A stretch of DNA of 64,000 nt from Gemmobacter aquarius (GCF_003060865.1 NZ_CP028918.1:1600001-1664000); one strand, 5' to 3'. Numbered from the stretch's first letter, positions 20,889-32,269 are shown. Notes: generated by a model not told the origin, from the letters alone. Numbers and translations: made by a program.

Positions 20889-21470
20889 ATGTCCGACCCT
20901 GTCCAAGTGCTCGATTTCTGGCTGGGCGATGTCGGCCCCGAAGGCTGGTATGCCGGTGGCGACGAGATCGACGCCGCCTGCCTGATGTTTCAGGACCTGT
21001 GGGAAGCCGCGCGTGACGGCGGCTTGGACCATTGGGTCGAGGGCACGGTGGGCACATTGGCCTTTCTGATCCTGACCGACCAGTTGCCGCGCAACATGTT
21101 TCGCGGCAAGGCCGACAGTTTCGCCACCGACCCCTTGGCGCTGGCCGCCGCCAAGACGGCGATTGCCGAGGGCTGGGACATGAACGCGCCGGAACCCGAG
21201 CGGCAGTTTTTCTACCTGCCGCTCGAACATTCGGAAAACGCGGAAGATCAGGCGTTGTGCGTGGCATTGATCGGGGAACGCATGACCGACCCCGATCTGC
21301 TGCTGCACGCCCGCGCGCACCAAGACGTCATTTCGCGCTTCGGGCGCTTTCCGAACCGCAACGCCGCTTTGGACCGGACCTCGACCCCGGACGAGGCCGC
21401 GTTTCTGGAACAGGGCGGCTATGGCGCGGTTGTCCGTGCCTTGCAGGCTAGCCATGCAGATGGCGCATAG
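20889..21470 (+). CDS. DUF924 family protein
   Basis: 193 residues, all helical in character, with the DUF924 marks VLDFWLGDV near the N-terminus, ILTDQLPRNMFRG in the middle, FFYLPLEHSE and RFGRFPNRNA towards the end. The fold resembles tetratricopeptide-type helical repeats, but no enzymatic role has been assigned to the family. AAAGGCG precedes the ATG. Confidence 0.85.
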   Translation: MSDPVQVLDFWLGDVGPEGWYAGGDEIDAACLMFQDLWEAARDGGLDHWVEGTVGTLAFLILTDQLPRNMFRGKADSFATDPLALAAAKTAIAEGWDMNAPEPERQFFYLPLEHSENAEDQALCVALIGERMTDPDLLLHARAHQDVISRFGRFPNRNAALDRTSTPDEAAFLEQGGYGAVVRALQASHADGA

Positions 21471-21493
21471 GGTCACGGCGTTGCGGTCGTTGC

Positions 21494-21521
21494 TTGGCCC
21501 ATACATATAGTTTAAGGCCAA
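21494..21521 (+). promoter_or_regulatory. Inverted repeat around a -10-like TATAGT before lpdA
   Basis: TTGGCC (21494-21499) and GGCCAA (21516-21521) flank TATAGT (21506-21511), 26 bp upstream of the lpdA start. This could be an operator placed over the promoter. The matching -35 is poor, so the promoter call is tentative. Confidence 0.25.
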
Positions 21522-21546
21522 ACTACTTTTCTTGAGGGAGGAAACC

Positions 21547-22941
21547 ATGGCCGCCACATACGATGTGATCGTGATCGGCGCGGGTCCGGGCGGCTATGTC
21601 GCCGCGATCCGTGCTGCCCAGCTGGGCAAGAAGGTCGTGATCGTCGAGCGCGAAAATCTGGGCGGCATCTGTCTGAACTGGGGTTGCATCCCTACCAAGG
21701 CGCTGCTGCGGTCGGCGGAAGTGTTCCACCTGATGCATCGGGCCAAGGAATTCGGGCTTTCGGCCAGTGGCGTGTCCTTTGATCTGCCCGCCGTGGTGGC
21801 GCGGTCGCGCGGGGTGGCAAAGCAGTTGTCGTCGGGCATCGGGCACCTGATGAAGAAGAACAAGATTGCCGTGGTGATGGGCGAGGCGACCATTTCCGCC
21901 AAGGGCCGCGTTTCGGTGAAAACCGACAAGGGCGTGGAAGAACTGGCCGCGCCTGCGATCATTCTGGCGACCGGTGCGCGGGCGCGTGAACTGCCGGGGC
22001 TGGAAGCCGATGGCGATCTGGTCTGGGCCTACCGTCACGCGCTGCAACCGGTGCGGATGCCGAAAAAGCTGCTGGTCATCGGCTCGGGCGCGATCGGGAT
22101 CGAATTTGCGAGCTTTTTCAACACGCTGGGGGCCGATACCACGGTCGTCGAGGTGATGGACCGGATCCTGCCGGTGGAAGATGCCGAAGTCGCGGCATTC
22201 GCCAAGAAGGCGTTCATCAAACAGGGGATGAAGATCCTTGAAAAGGCGGCGGTCAAAAAGCTGGATCGCAAGCCGGGTATCGGCGTGACCGCGCATATCG
22301 AACAGGGTGGCAAGACCGAATTGCACGAATTCGACACGGTGATTTCCGCCGTGGGCATCGTCGGCAATGTCGAAAATCTTGGTCTGGAGGCGCTTGGCGT
22401 CAAGATCGACCGCAGCCATGTGGTGACGGACGAATATTGCCGCACGGGCGTGGACGGGCTTTACGCCATCGGCGATATCGCGGGCGGGCCGTGGCTGGCG
22501 CACAAGGCGAGCCATGAGGGCGTGATGGTGGCCGAATTGATCGCGGGCGGGCATCCGCACCCGATCAAGCCGGGCAGCATCGCCGGCTGCACCTATTGCC
22601 ACCCGCAGGTGGCATCGGTCGGTCTGACCGAGGAGAAGGCCAAGGCGGCAGGTCTGGATATCAAGGTCGGGCGCTTCCCGTTCATCGGCAACGGCAAGGC
22701 GATTGCGCTGGGTGAGGCGGAAGGCTTCGTGAAGACGATCTTCGACGCCAAGACCGGCGAGCTTTTGGGCGCGCATATGGTGGGCGCGGAAGTGACCGAG
22801 CTGATTCAGGGCTATGTGATCGGGCGGGCGCTGGAGACGACGGAAGAAGACCTGATGAACACGGTCTTCCCGCACCCGACCCTGTCGGAGATGATGCACG
22901 AATCCGTGCTCGACGCTTACGGGCGCGCGCTGCATTTCTGA
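21547..22941 (+). CDS. lpdA: Dihydrolipoyl dehydrogenase (E3)
   Basis: FAD enzyme that reoxidises dihydrolipoamide in 2-oxoacid dehydrogenase complexes or the glycine cleavage system. 464 residues. FAD site VIVIGAGPGGYVAAIRAAQL; redox disulfide CLNWGC in GGICLNWGCIPTKALL; NAD site VIGSGAIGIEFASFF; second FAD motif GLYAIGDIAGG; active-site His-Glu pair in HPTLSEMMHE. The ATG at 21547 is preferred over the in-frame 21532 because GGGAGG sits between them. No E1 or E2 gene is adjacent, so the complex it serves is not shown by context. Confidence 0.96.
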   Translation: MAATYDVIVIGAGPGGYVAAIRAAQLGKKVVIVERENLGGICLNWGCIPTKALLRSAEVFHLMHRAKEFGLSASGVSFDLPAVVARSRGVAKQLSSGIGHLMKKNKIAVVMGEATISAKGRVSVKTDKGVEELAAPAIILATGARARELPGLEADGDLVWAYRHALQPVRMPKKLLVIGSGAIGIEFASFFNTLGADTTVVEVMDRILPVEDAEVAAFAKKAFIKQGMKILEKAAVKKLDRKPGIGVTAHIEQGGKTELHEFDTVISAVGIVGNVENLGLEALGVKIDRSHVVTDEYCRTGVDGLYAIGDIAGGPWLAHKASHEGVMVAELIAGGHPHPIKPGSIAGCTYCHPQVASVGLTEEKAKAAGLDIKVGRFPFIGNGKAIALGEAEGFVKTIFDAKTGELLGAHMVGAEVTELIQGYVIGRALETTEEDLMNTVFPHPTLSEMMHESVLDAYGRALHF

Positions 22942-22947
22942 AAAAGG

Positions 22948-22967
22948 GCGGGGGGCTCGCCCCCCGC
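22948..22967 (+). terminator. GC-rich hairpin after lpdA
   Basis: Perfect 8-bp stem GCGGGGGG/CCCCCCGC with loop CTCG, 7 bp after the lpdA stop. No T run follows, so it would be a weak or Rho-assisted end. It is followed by the CACCCCCGAGGATATTTG block, which I believe recurs between genes in this family. Confidence 0.55.
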
Positions 22968-23005
22968 ACCCCCGAGGATATTTGAAGACAGAAAATGGGG
23001 GCAGG

Positions 23006-24172
23006 ATGCGCGCGGTCGTGACCGTTCTTGCACTGTGGTGCGCGGGGCTGGGGGCAGCGGCGCAGTTCGGCAAGATGTCTTTTGCCTTTGACCTGTTTTC
23101 CGCGCGCTACCCTGACCACGGGCCTGTCGGCATCGGGTTGCTGGTTTCGGTCGTTGGCATCGTGGGGCTGGTTTTCGGCACCACCGCCGGGCTGCTGGTC
23201 GCCCGTATCGGGCCGCGCCGCGCCATCGTGGCGGCGCTGGCGCTTGGCGCGGTGATGTCGGCGGTGCAAATCCTGCCCTTGCCCTATGCGGCGCTGTTTT
23301 TGACGCGGGGGATCGAGGGGTTTTCGCATCTTGCCATTGTCGTCGTCGGCCCGACCATGATCGCAGGGCTTGCGCCGCCAAGGCATCAGGGGTTGGCGAT
23401 GACGCTGTGGAGCAGTTTCTTCGGCGTGACCTATGCGTTGCTGGCAGTGGTGGCCCCCGCTTTGCTGTCGGGCGGAGACACGGGGCCGTTGTTCGGGCTG
23501 CATGCGCTGTGGATGGCGGGGTTTGCGCTGGTGCTGCGGGGCCTGTTGCCCGCCGATCCGGCTGCGGTCAGGCATCCTATGACGGGGCTGGTCGGGCAGC
23601 ATATGGCGATCTATGCCTCGCCGCGCATTGCGGCGCCCGCGACCGGCTTTGTGTGCTACACAGCGCTTTATGTGGCCGTACTGACCCTGCTGCCGCCGCT
23701 TATGCCGCCGGATATGCAGGCGGGCGTGGCGGCGGGGATGCCGCTTTTGTCGATCGCCGTGTCCATGACGCTGGGGGTCTGGATGCTGGGGCGGATCACG
23801 GCGGTGCAACTGGTGCAGGCGGGGTTTGCGGTTGGCGCGCTTGCGGCGCTGGCGCTCTGGATCGGCTGGGGGCAGGGCGCGGTGATGCTGGCCGCAAGCC
23901 TGACACTGGCGGCCGCGATGGGCATCGTGCAGGGGGCGAGTTTCGCCGCAATTCCGCAGCTGAACGACAGCGACCTTGACCGCGCCCGTGCCTCGGGGGC
24001 GGTGGCGCAACTGGGCAATCTGGGCACCACGACGGGCACGCCGCTGCTGGCGGCGCTGATCGTAATGGCCGGACCTGGCGGTCTGGCGGGCTTTGCCCTG
24101 CTGCTGTGCCTGTCGGGAATTGCCGTGCATTCGTGGCAAGCGCGGCGGCGTTTGGCCGTCCTGCCCCGATAA
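23006..24172 (+). CDS. MFS transporter (second, distinct from the one at 19.6 kb)
   Basis: 388 residues, about 12 membrane segments. MFS traits include the loop-2 region LVARIGPRRAIVAALALGAV, a long hydrophobic VVGPTMIAGLAPPRHQG in TM4-5 and the second half from about residue 200. Substrate unknown. The ATG at 23006 is preceded by GGGGGCAGG; an upstream TTG at 22982 is in frame but lies within the repeat block that follows lpdA. It ends 129 bp before uvrA. Confidence 0.82.
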   Translation: MRAVVTVLALWCAGLGAAAQFGKMSFAFDLFSARYPDHGPVGIGLLVSVVGIVGLVFGTTAGLLVARIGPRRAIVAALALGAVMSAVQILPLPYAALFLTRGIEGFSHLAIVVVGPTMIAGLAPPRHQGLAMTLWSSFFGVTYALLAVVAPALLSGGDTGPLFGLHALWMAGFALVLRGLLPADPAAVRHPMTGLVGQHMAIYASPRIAAPATGFVCYTALYVAVLTLLPPLMPPDMQAGVAAGMPLLSIAVSMTLGVWMLGRITAVQLVQAGFAVGALAALALWIGWGQGAVMLAASLTLAAAMGIVQGASFAAIPQLNDSDLDRARASGAVAQLGNLGTTTGTPLLAALIVMAGPGGLAGFALLLCLSGIAVHSWQARRRLAVLPR

Positions 24173-24204
24173 ATTTCCGGCACGTTCCGTTTTATTCCCT
24201 TCTT

Positions 24205-24219
24205 GTTCACCACTTGTTC
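24205..24219 (+). promoter_or_regulatory. LexA (SOS) box upstream of uvrA
   Basis: Exact GTTC-N7-GTTC, the LexA operator of alphaproteobacteria, at 24205-24208 and 24216-24219. It lies about 85 bp before the uvrA start and just upstream of the best -35. The coupling of this motif to uvrA is well known in the class. Confidence 0.85.
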
Positions 24220-24230
24220 ACTTTTTTCGA

Positions 24231-24259
24231 TTGGAGACTCGGCCCGGCTCACCTATCTC
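24231..24259 (+). promoter_or_regulatory. Candidate uvrA promoter
   Basis: TTGGAG (24231-24236) and TATCTC (24254-24259) are 17 bp apart, directly downstream of the LexA box and about 40 bp before the start codon. Confidence 0.45.
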
Positions 24260-24301
24260 TGACGCTGTGATACGCCTTGTTCAGGGCGGCTGGGGGATAG
24301 C

Positions 24302-27160
<2,859 letters not shown>

Positions 27161-27404
27161 CCTGCATGGGGCGGGATTCCGCCCGTAAAAGACCGGTTCC
27201 CGACCAAGCTTTTTCAAGAAAAGCCGAAAGGTCATGTCGTCTTTAGCGGCATTGCCCCTTGTGGCATTTGGGCGCAGGTTCACCACATGTCGCGTCATGC
27301 GGCTTCACCCGAGCTTAGCCAAACCGGCCACAGAGCCGGAACCGTAGACCATGTCGGTCGGCGGAGTATCTCCGCACGCCCCGTGTCACAGGAAGGGACA
27401 ATCC

Positions 27405-28853
27405 GTGAAACTGATCAATCCGTCACCCTCGCTTCACAACGAGGATCTGGCGCCTGCAACCGAAAGGAAGTGGGGCGCGTTCTCGATCTTCAACGTCTGG
27501 ACATCCGACGTTCACAGCCTTTGGGGCTATTACCTTGCCGCCTCGCTGTTCCTGCTGTGCGGCAGCTTCCTGAACTTCGTCATCGCGATCGGCTTCGGGT
27601 CGCTGGTGATTTTCGTGATGATGTCGATGGTCGGCAATGCAGGCGTCCGCACCGGCGTGCCGTTTCCGGTGCTGGCCCGTGCGTCCTTTGGCACCTTCGG
27701 CGCGAATATCCCGGCACTCGTGCGGGCGGTCGTCGCCTGTTTCTGGTACGGCGCGCAAACGGCAGCCGCTGGCGGGGCCATCGTGGCGCTGCTTGTCCGT
27801 TCGCCCGCGCTGCTGGAATTCCACCAGACCAGCCATTTCCTTGGCCATTCGACGCTGGAGGTGATCTGCTATGTCATCGTCTGGTCGGCGCAGCTTTTGA
27901 TCATCCAGCGCGGCATGGAAACCGTCCGCAAGTTTCAGGACTGGGCCGGTCCCGCCGTCTGGGCGATGATGCTGTTTCTTGCCGGGTATCTGGTCGTCAA
28001 GTCGGGCACGTTCAGCTTCGGGTCGGAAATCCCGCAGGACGTGTTGCTGAAAGCCACGGCTGATGCAGGCGTTGCCGGTGCTCCGGGGTCGTTCGCAGCC
28101 CTTGCCGCCGTTGCCGCGACTTGGATCACGTATTTCGCTGCGCTTTACCTGAACTTCTGCGATTTCTCGCGCTATGCCACGTCGGAGAAGGCGCTCCGCA
28201 AGGGCAACCTTTGGGGACTGCCGATCAACCTTTTGGCCTTCTGCCTTGTGGCAGGTGTCACCACCACCGCGGCCTTCTCGGTCTATGGCGAGGTGCTGCT
28301 GCATCCCGAGGCGATTTCGGCCAAGTTCGACTCGTGGTTCCTCGCGCTTCTTGCCGCACTCACCTTTGCGGTCGCAACGCTGGGCATCAACGTGGTGGCC
28401 AACTTCGTCTCGCCGGCCTTCGACTTTGCCAACGTTTTCCCCCGTCAGATCGACTTTAAAAAGGGCGGTTATATCGCGGCAGGCATCGCGCTGGTGCTGT
28501 ATCCCTGGGCCCCGTGGGAAACCGGAGCGGCGCATTTCGTGAACTTCATCGGCTCGACCATGGGTCCGATCTTCGGGATCATGATGGTGGATTACTACCT
28601 GATCCGCAAAGGCCGGCTGGACGTGAACGCGCTGTATCAGGAAGAGGGCGAGTTCAAGTTCAACGGCGGCTTCCATGGCAAGGCGTTCGTCGCGCTTGGC
28701 GTGGGGATGGTGTTCTCGTCGATCCTGCCGACCTTTACCACGGTGCTTCCGGCATGGTGGGGCACCTATGGCTGGTTCTTTGGCGTGGCCATCGGCGGGG
28801 CGGTCTATTACGGGCTGCGCGCAGGTGCTGCCGCACGCATGCAAGCGGCCTGA
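27405..28853 (+). CDS. NCS1-family nucleobase:cation symporter
   Basis: 482 residues, about 12 membrane segments. The NCS1 traits are the N-terminal NEDLAPATERKWGAFSIFNV, a GYYLAASLF first span, and a GIMMVDYYLIRKGRLDVNAL end typical of cytosine/allantoin/hydantoin carriers. The exact substrate is not readable. The GTG at 27405 is preferred over an in-frame ATG at 27351 because GGAAGGGA lies 7 nt before it. The 244-bp leader from uvrA contains small hairpins (GGGCGG/CCGCCC at 27169-27184; GCGGA/TCCGC at 27361-27375) but no recognised riboswitch. A strong terminator follows. Confidence 0.87.
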   Translation: MKLINPSPSLHNEDLAPATERKWGAFSIFNVWTSDVHSLWGYYLAASLFLLCGSFLNFVIAIGFGSLVIFVMMSMVGNAGVRTGVPFPVLARASFGTFGANIPALVRAVVACFWYGAQTAAAGGAIVALLVRSPALLEFHQTSHFLGHSTLEVICYVIVWSAQLLIIQRGMETVRKFQDWAGPAVWAMMLFLAGYLVVKSGTFSFGSEIPQDVLLKATADAGVAGAPGSFAALAAVAATWITYFAALYLNFCDFSRYATSEKALRKGNLWGLPINLLAFCLVAGVTTTAAFSVYGEVLLHPEAISAKFDSWFLALLAALTFAVATLGINVVANFVSPAFDFANVFPRQIDFKKGGYIAAGIALVLYPWAPWETGAAHFVNFIGSTMGPIFGIMMVDYYLIRKGRLDVNALYQEEGEFKFNGGFHGKAFVALGVGMVFSSILPTFTTVLPAWWGTYGWFFGVAIGGAVYYGLRAGAAARMQAA

Positions 28854-28872
28854 TCCGGCAGGTTGCAACGAC

Positions 28873-28900
28873 AAAGGGCGGGGGAAACCCCGCCCTTTTT
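28873..28900 (+). terminator. Intrinsic terminator after the NCS1 permease gene
   Basis: Eleven-bp stem AAAGGGCGGGG/CCCCGCCCTTT (28873-28898) with a GAAA tetraloop and a five-T run. It also lies just past the stop of the convergent Crp-type gene, so it probably ends both transcripts. Confidence 0.9.
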
Positions 28901-29541
28901 CATGTCGCGGCCGAAGCGCGGCGCAGGGCCGCCGGATCGCGCAGATGCACCTCGCCGCGTTCGGTGGTGACCCATCCCGATTTCGCGAAGGCGTCGAGTT
29001 TGCGCGACACCACCTCGCGCGCGGACCCGATCCGTGCGGCGATTTCGGATTGGGTGGCCCGCACGACATGGCCATCGGCCAGATCGAGCAGGACCGAGGC
29101 GAGACGCGCCTCGACCCGGCCAAAGGCGACCGCTTCCAGAAGCCGCGTAAGATCGGCCATGCGCTGGCCAAAGGACCGCAGCACGAAAAGCCGGAATCCG
29201 GCATCGGCATCCATCAGGCGCAGAAAGAGCGGTTTGGGAATCACCACCGTCTCGCAATCGGTGACGGTGACAGCCGCCCCCGAATAGGGTTCGTCACCCA
29301 GCAGCCCCAGCGTTGTCTGCACGCAGGATTGCCCCGGTTCGACGCCGTAAAGCATGATTTCGCGGCCGTTCGGTCCGGTCAGATAAACCTCGACCCGTCC
29401 GGCCAGCACGACGGGGTAGCCCTGCGCCCGGTCGCCGGGGGAAAACAGGTCCATCCCCTTTGGCAAGGATCGCGCCGGCAAGGCGGCAAGTGCGGCCCGC
29501 GTCGCAGGCGCCACGTCTCCCAGTCCGGCAATCCAGTCCAT
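28900..29541 (-). CDS. Crp/Fnr family transcriptional regulator
   Basis: 213 residues. A cyclic-nucleotide-binding-like beta barrel (about 20-115, PVVLAGRVEVYLTGPNGREI, GVEPGQSCVQTT) is followed by a dimer helix and a winged helix-turn-helix (about 150-195, TQSEIAARIGSAREVVSRKL). The N-terminal cysteine cluster of FNR is absent, so oxygen sensing by an Fe-S cluster is unlikely. The ATG at 29541 has AGGGGGA ahead of it; an upstream in-frame start at 29589 is less likely. Its target is unknown. The neighbours are an NCS1 permease and mmsA. Confidence 0.88.
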   Translation of the reverse strand: MDWIAGLGDVAPATRAALAALPARSLPKGMDLFSPGDRAQGYPVVLAGRVEVYLTGPNGREIMLYGVEPGQSCVQTTLGLLGDEPYSGAAVTVTDCETVVIPKPLFLRLMDADAGFRLFVLRSFGQRMADLTRLLEAVAFGRVEARLASVLLDLADGHVVRATQSEIAARIGSAREVVSRKLDAFAKSGWVTTERGEVHLRDPAALRRASAAT

Positions 29542-29606
29542 AACTCGTCCCCCTGTACGCGGACAATTGAAACGGGCGGGGCCGCACAATCAAGCGCGAA
29601 GAATGA

Positions 29607-29633
29607 CGAAAGGCCGCACAAGGCGGCCTTTCG
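29607..29633 (-). terminator. Terminator hairpin after mmsA
   Basis: Eleven-bp stem CGAAAGGCCGC/GCGGCCTTTCG with a 5-nt loop, 22 bp beyond the mmsA stop. The downstream T run is interrupted (minus strand TTTCGTCATT), so termination may be incomplete. Confidence 0.7.
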
Positions 29634-29654
29634 CTAGTCACGGCTATGGCCGGT

Positions 29655-31154
29655 TCAGTCCATCGGTTTGAAGTTGAGCGACGCGCCTTCCTTGATGCCC
29701 GAAGGCCAGCGCGAAGTGATGGTCTTGGTGCGGGTGTAGAAGCGGAACGAGTCCGGCCCGTGCTGGTTCAGGTCGCCGAAGGCCGATTTCTTCCAGCCGC
29801 CAAAGGTGTGATAGGCCAAGGGAACCGGAATCGGTACGTTGATGCCGATCATGCCGACGTTGACGCGGGCGGCAAAGTCGCGTGCCGTGTCGCCGTCGCG
29901 GGTGAAGATTGCGGTGCCGTTGCCGTATTCGTGGTCCATCGCAAGGCCAAGCGCTTCTTCGTAGGTCTTGGCGCGAACGGTCGACAGGACGGGGCCGAAG
30001 ATTTCCTTGCGGTAGATGTCCATGTCTTTGGTGACGTGGTCGAACAGGTGCGGGCCGACGAAGAAGCCGTCCTCATAGCCTTGCAGTTTGAAGCCGCGAC
30101 CGTCGACCACCAGTTTCGCGCCCTGCGCCACGCCGGATTCGACCAGTTTGAGGATATTCGCCTTGGCGGCGGCGGTGACGACGGGGCCGTAATCGACATC
30201 GTTGCCAGCGGTATAGGGGCCGACCTTCAGCTTTTCGATGCGCGGGATCAGCTTTTCGATCAGCCGGTCGGCGGTTTCATCCCCAACCGGAACCGCGACC
30301 GAAATCGCCATGCACCGCTCGCCCGCAGCGCCGTAACCGGCACCGACCAGCGCATCGGCGGCAAGGTCCATATCGGCATCGGGCATGATGATCATATGGT
30401 TCTTGGCACCGCCGAAGCACTGCACGCGCTTGCCGTTGGCACAGCCACGACCGTAGATGTATTCGGCAATCGGGGTCGAGCCGACGAAGCCGATGCCCGA
30501 AATGATCGGGTTGTCGAGGATGGCGTCGACCGCGTCCTTGTCGCCGTTGATGACCTGCAAAACGCCATCGGGAAGGCCTGCTTCCTGGAACAGTTCGGCC
30601 AGCATCAGGGGAACGGACGGATCACGTTCCGAGGGTTTCAGGATAAAGGCGTTGCCGCAGGCAAGGGCGGGGCCCATTTTCCACAAGGGGATCATGGCGG
30701 GGAAGTTGAACGGCGTGATTCCGGCTGCAACGCCAATGGGTTGGCGCATGGAATACATGTCGATTCCGGGGCCCGCGCTGTCGGTGAATTCACCCTTCAG
30801 CAGATGTGGTGCGCCGATGCAGAATTCGATGACTTCCAGCCCGCGCTGGATGTCGCCCTTGGCGTCCGGCACGGTCTTGCCATGTTCGCTTGACAGCGCC
30901 TCGGCCAGTTTCTGCATGTCGCGGTTCAACAGGCGGACGAATTCCATCATCACGCGGGCGCGGCGCTGCGGGTTGGTGGCACCCCATTTGATTTGCGCTT
31001 GGGCGGCATCTGCCGTGGCGGCGTCAAGTTCGGCCTTGGTCGCAAGTGCGACGCGGGCCTGCACTTCGCCGGTGGCGGGGTTGAACACATCGGCAAAGCG
31101 GCCCGAAGTGCCTGCGACGTGCTTGCCGTTGATCCAGTGACCGATCTCTTTCAT
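29655..31154 (-). CDS. mmsA: CoA-acylating methylmalonate-semialdehyde dehydrogenase
   Basis: Converts methylmalonate or malonate semialdehyde to propionyl- or acetyl-CoA in valine, inositol and beta-alanine breakdown. 499 residues, aldehyde-dehydrogenase fold. The catalytic cysteine is in GYGAAGERCMAISVAV, where the ERC context is typical of this CoA-dependent branch; NAD site region ITPFNFPAMIPLWKMGPALA. The ATG at 31154 is chosen because GGAGG precedes it; the frame is open to 31382 through the palindromic upstream region. A divergent LysR gene starts 227 bp away and is the obvious candidate regulator. Confidence 0.95.
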   Translation of the reverse strand: MKEIGHWINGKHVAGTSGRFADVFNPATGEVQARVALATKAELDAATADAAQAQIKWGATNPQRRARVMMEFVRLLNRDMQKLAEALSSEHGKTVPDAKGDIQRGLEVIEFCIGAPHLLKGEFTDSAGPGIDMYSMRQPIGVAAGITPFNFPAMIPLWKMGPALACGNAFILKPSERDPSVPLMLAELFQEAGLPDGVLQVINGDKDAVDAILDNPIISGIGFVGSTPIAEYIYGRGCANGKRVQCFGGAKNHMIIMPDADMDLAADALVGAGYGAAGERCMAISVAVPVGDETADRLIEKLIPRIEKLKVGPYTAGNDVDYGPVVTAAAKANILKLVESGVAQGAKLVVDGRGFKLQGYEDGFFVGPHLFDHVTKDMDIYRKEIFGPVLSTVRAKTYEEALGLAMDHEYGNGTAIFTRDGDTARDFAARVNVGMIGINVPIPVPLAYHTFGGWKKSAFGDLNQHGPDSFRFYTRTKTITSRWPSGIKEGASLNFKPMD

Positions 31155-31187
31155 GGCGTCCTCCATTTGTCTGGCTGCACAATAGCC

Positions 31188-31243
31188 TTGCGGAAATGCT
31201 GGTAACAGGGGCAAGATTTCAAAAGGGCTTTGCAGAAATGCAG
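31188..31243. promoter_or_regulatory. Direct repeats TTGC(G/A)GAAATGC between mmsA and lysR
   Basis: TTGCGGAAATGC at 31188-31199 and TTGCAGAAATGC at 31230-31241 are 42 bp apart (about four helical turns); the second extends to a dyad TGCA-GAAA-TGCA. This is an operator candidate for the divergent LysR-type protein. Confidence 0.4.
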
Positions 31244-31255
31244 TGTGTGGCGGTA

Positions 31256-31328
31256 GGTGCGCGCCCGACCTGCGGGGTGGGTGCACGTATACGTGCGCCC
31301 GCCCCGGGGGGCGGGTCGGGCGCGCACC
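31256..31328. repeat. Nested perfect and near-perfect palindromes upstream of lysR
   Basis: Outer perfect 15-bp inverted repeat: 31256-31270 and 31314-31328. Inside it is a loopless 34-bp palindrome (31273-31306, 15 of 17 pairs, the two exceptions being G-T type) centred on GCACGTA/TACGTGC. A small GGCGGG/CCCGCC arm lies at about 31298-31315. It lies 53-126 bp upstream of the LysR start. Confidence 0.85.
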
Positions 31329-31381
31329 GTGGCTTTGGGCCACGGCGCAAGACAAGTCGTGGCGCGATGAGAGGAACGACA

Positions 31382-32269
31382 ATGGACTGGGACGACCTGC
31401 GTATCTTCCTTGCCGTGGCCCGCAGCGAAAGCCTGTCGGCGGCGGGCAAGCGGCTCAAGATCGACCCCGCCACGGTGGGCCGCCGCATCGCCCGCCTTGA
31501 AGAGGCCATGGGCGCACGGCTTTTCGCCAAATCACCGCAAGGTTACGCCCTGACCGAGGAAGGCACCCGCCTGCTGTCCCACGCCGAACGTGCCGAGGCG
31601 GCGATGGAGGGCGCGCGCGAGGCTTTGAGCGGACCCGAGGGGCTGTCAGGCCAGATCCGCATCGGTGCGCCGGACGGTTGCGCCAACTACCTGCTGCCGC
31701 AGGTTCTGGCGGCTATCTGCGATGCAAATCCGGGGCTGGAAGTGCAGATCGTCGCCCTGCCGCGCGTGATCAACCTGTCAAAGCGCGAGGCCGATATGGC
31801 CATCGCGGTCAGCCGCCCCACGGCGGGCCGCCTGACCGTGCAGAAGCTGACCGATTACCACCTGCACCTTGCCGCGCACCCCGACTATCTGGCCCGTCAT
31901 ACCAGAATCGCAAAGCCCGAAGATCTGCGGTCGCACCGCATGGTCGGCTATATCCCCGATATGATCTTCGACAAGGAACTGGATTACCTGTCGGAAATCG
32001 GGGCGGCCAGCGTGCCCTTGGCGTCGAACTCGGTTTCGGTCCAGCTCAATTGGCTGCGCTGCGGGGCAGGGGTCGGGATCGTGCATGACTTTGCCCTTCC
32101 TGCCGCGCCGGGGTTGGTCAAGATCATTCCTGAACAGGTCAGCCTGACCCGCGCTTTCTGGTTGGTCCGCCATGCCGATGACGGGCGGGTAGAGCGGTTG
32201 AACCGCTTTGCCGATCTGCTCGTCAGCGGTATCCGGGCTGAAATGGCGCGGCTGGAGCTTTTGGCCTGA
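31382..32269 (+). CDS. LysR family transcriptional regulator, divergent from mmsA
   Basis: 295 residues. The N-terminal winged helix-turn-helix (about 3-62) reads WDDLRIFLAVARSESLSAAG then DPATVGRRIARLEEAMGARL. The C-terminal periplasmic-binding-like effector domain runs from about 90 to 290 (GQIRIGAPDGCANYLLPQVL). The DPATVGRRIARLE helix is typical of a LysR subgroup often found beside dehydrogenase genes. The start at 31382 has GAGAGG ahead of it; an earlier in-frame start would run through the palindromic region. Control of mmsA is inferred from divergence only. Confidence 0.9.
   Translation: MDWDDLRIFLAVARSESLSAAGKRLKIDPATVGRRIARLEEAMGARLFAKSPQGYALTEEGTRLLSHAERAEAAMEGAREALSGPEGLSGQIRIGAPDGCANYLLPQVLAAICDANPGLEVQIVALPRVINLSKREADMAIAVSRPTAGRLTVQKLTDYHLHLAAHPDYLARHTRIAKPEDLRSHRMVGYIPDMIFDKELDYLSEIGAASVPLASNSVSVQLNWLRCGAGVGIVHDFALPAAPGLVKIIPEQVSLTRAFWLVRHADDGRVERLNRFADLLVSGIRAEMARLELLA

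Noticed and set aside
27169..27184. GGGCGG/CCGCCC hairpin after uvrA as a terminator.
   Set aside because: Six bp only and no T run; not enough to call a terminator as a separate feature.
27161..27404. Searched for a riboswitch before the NCS1 permease.
   Set aside because: Only short unrelated hairpins are visible; no purine, preQ1 or THI-box core could be recognised.
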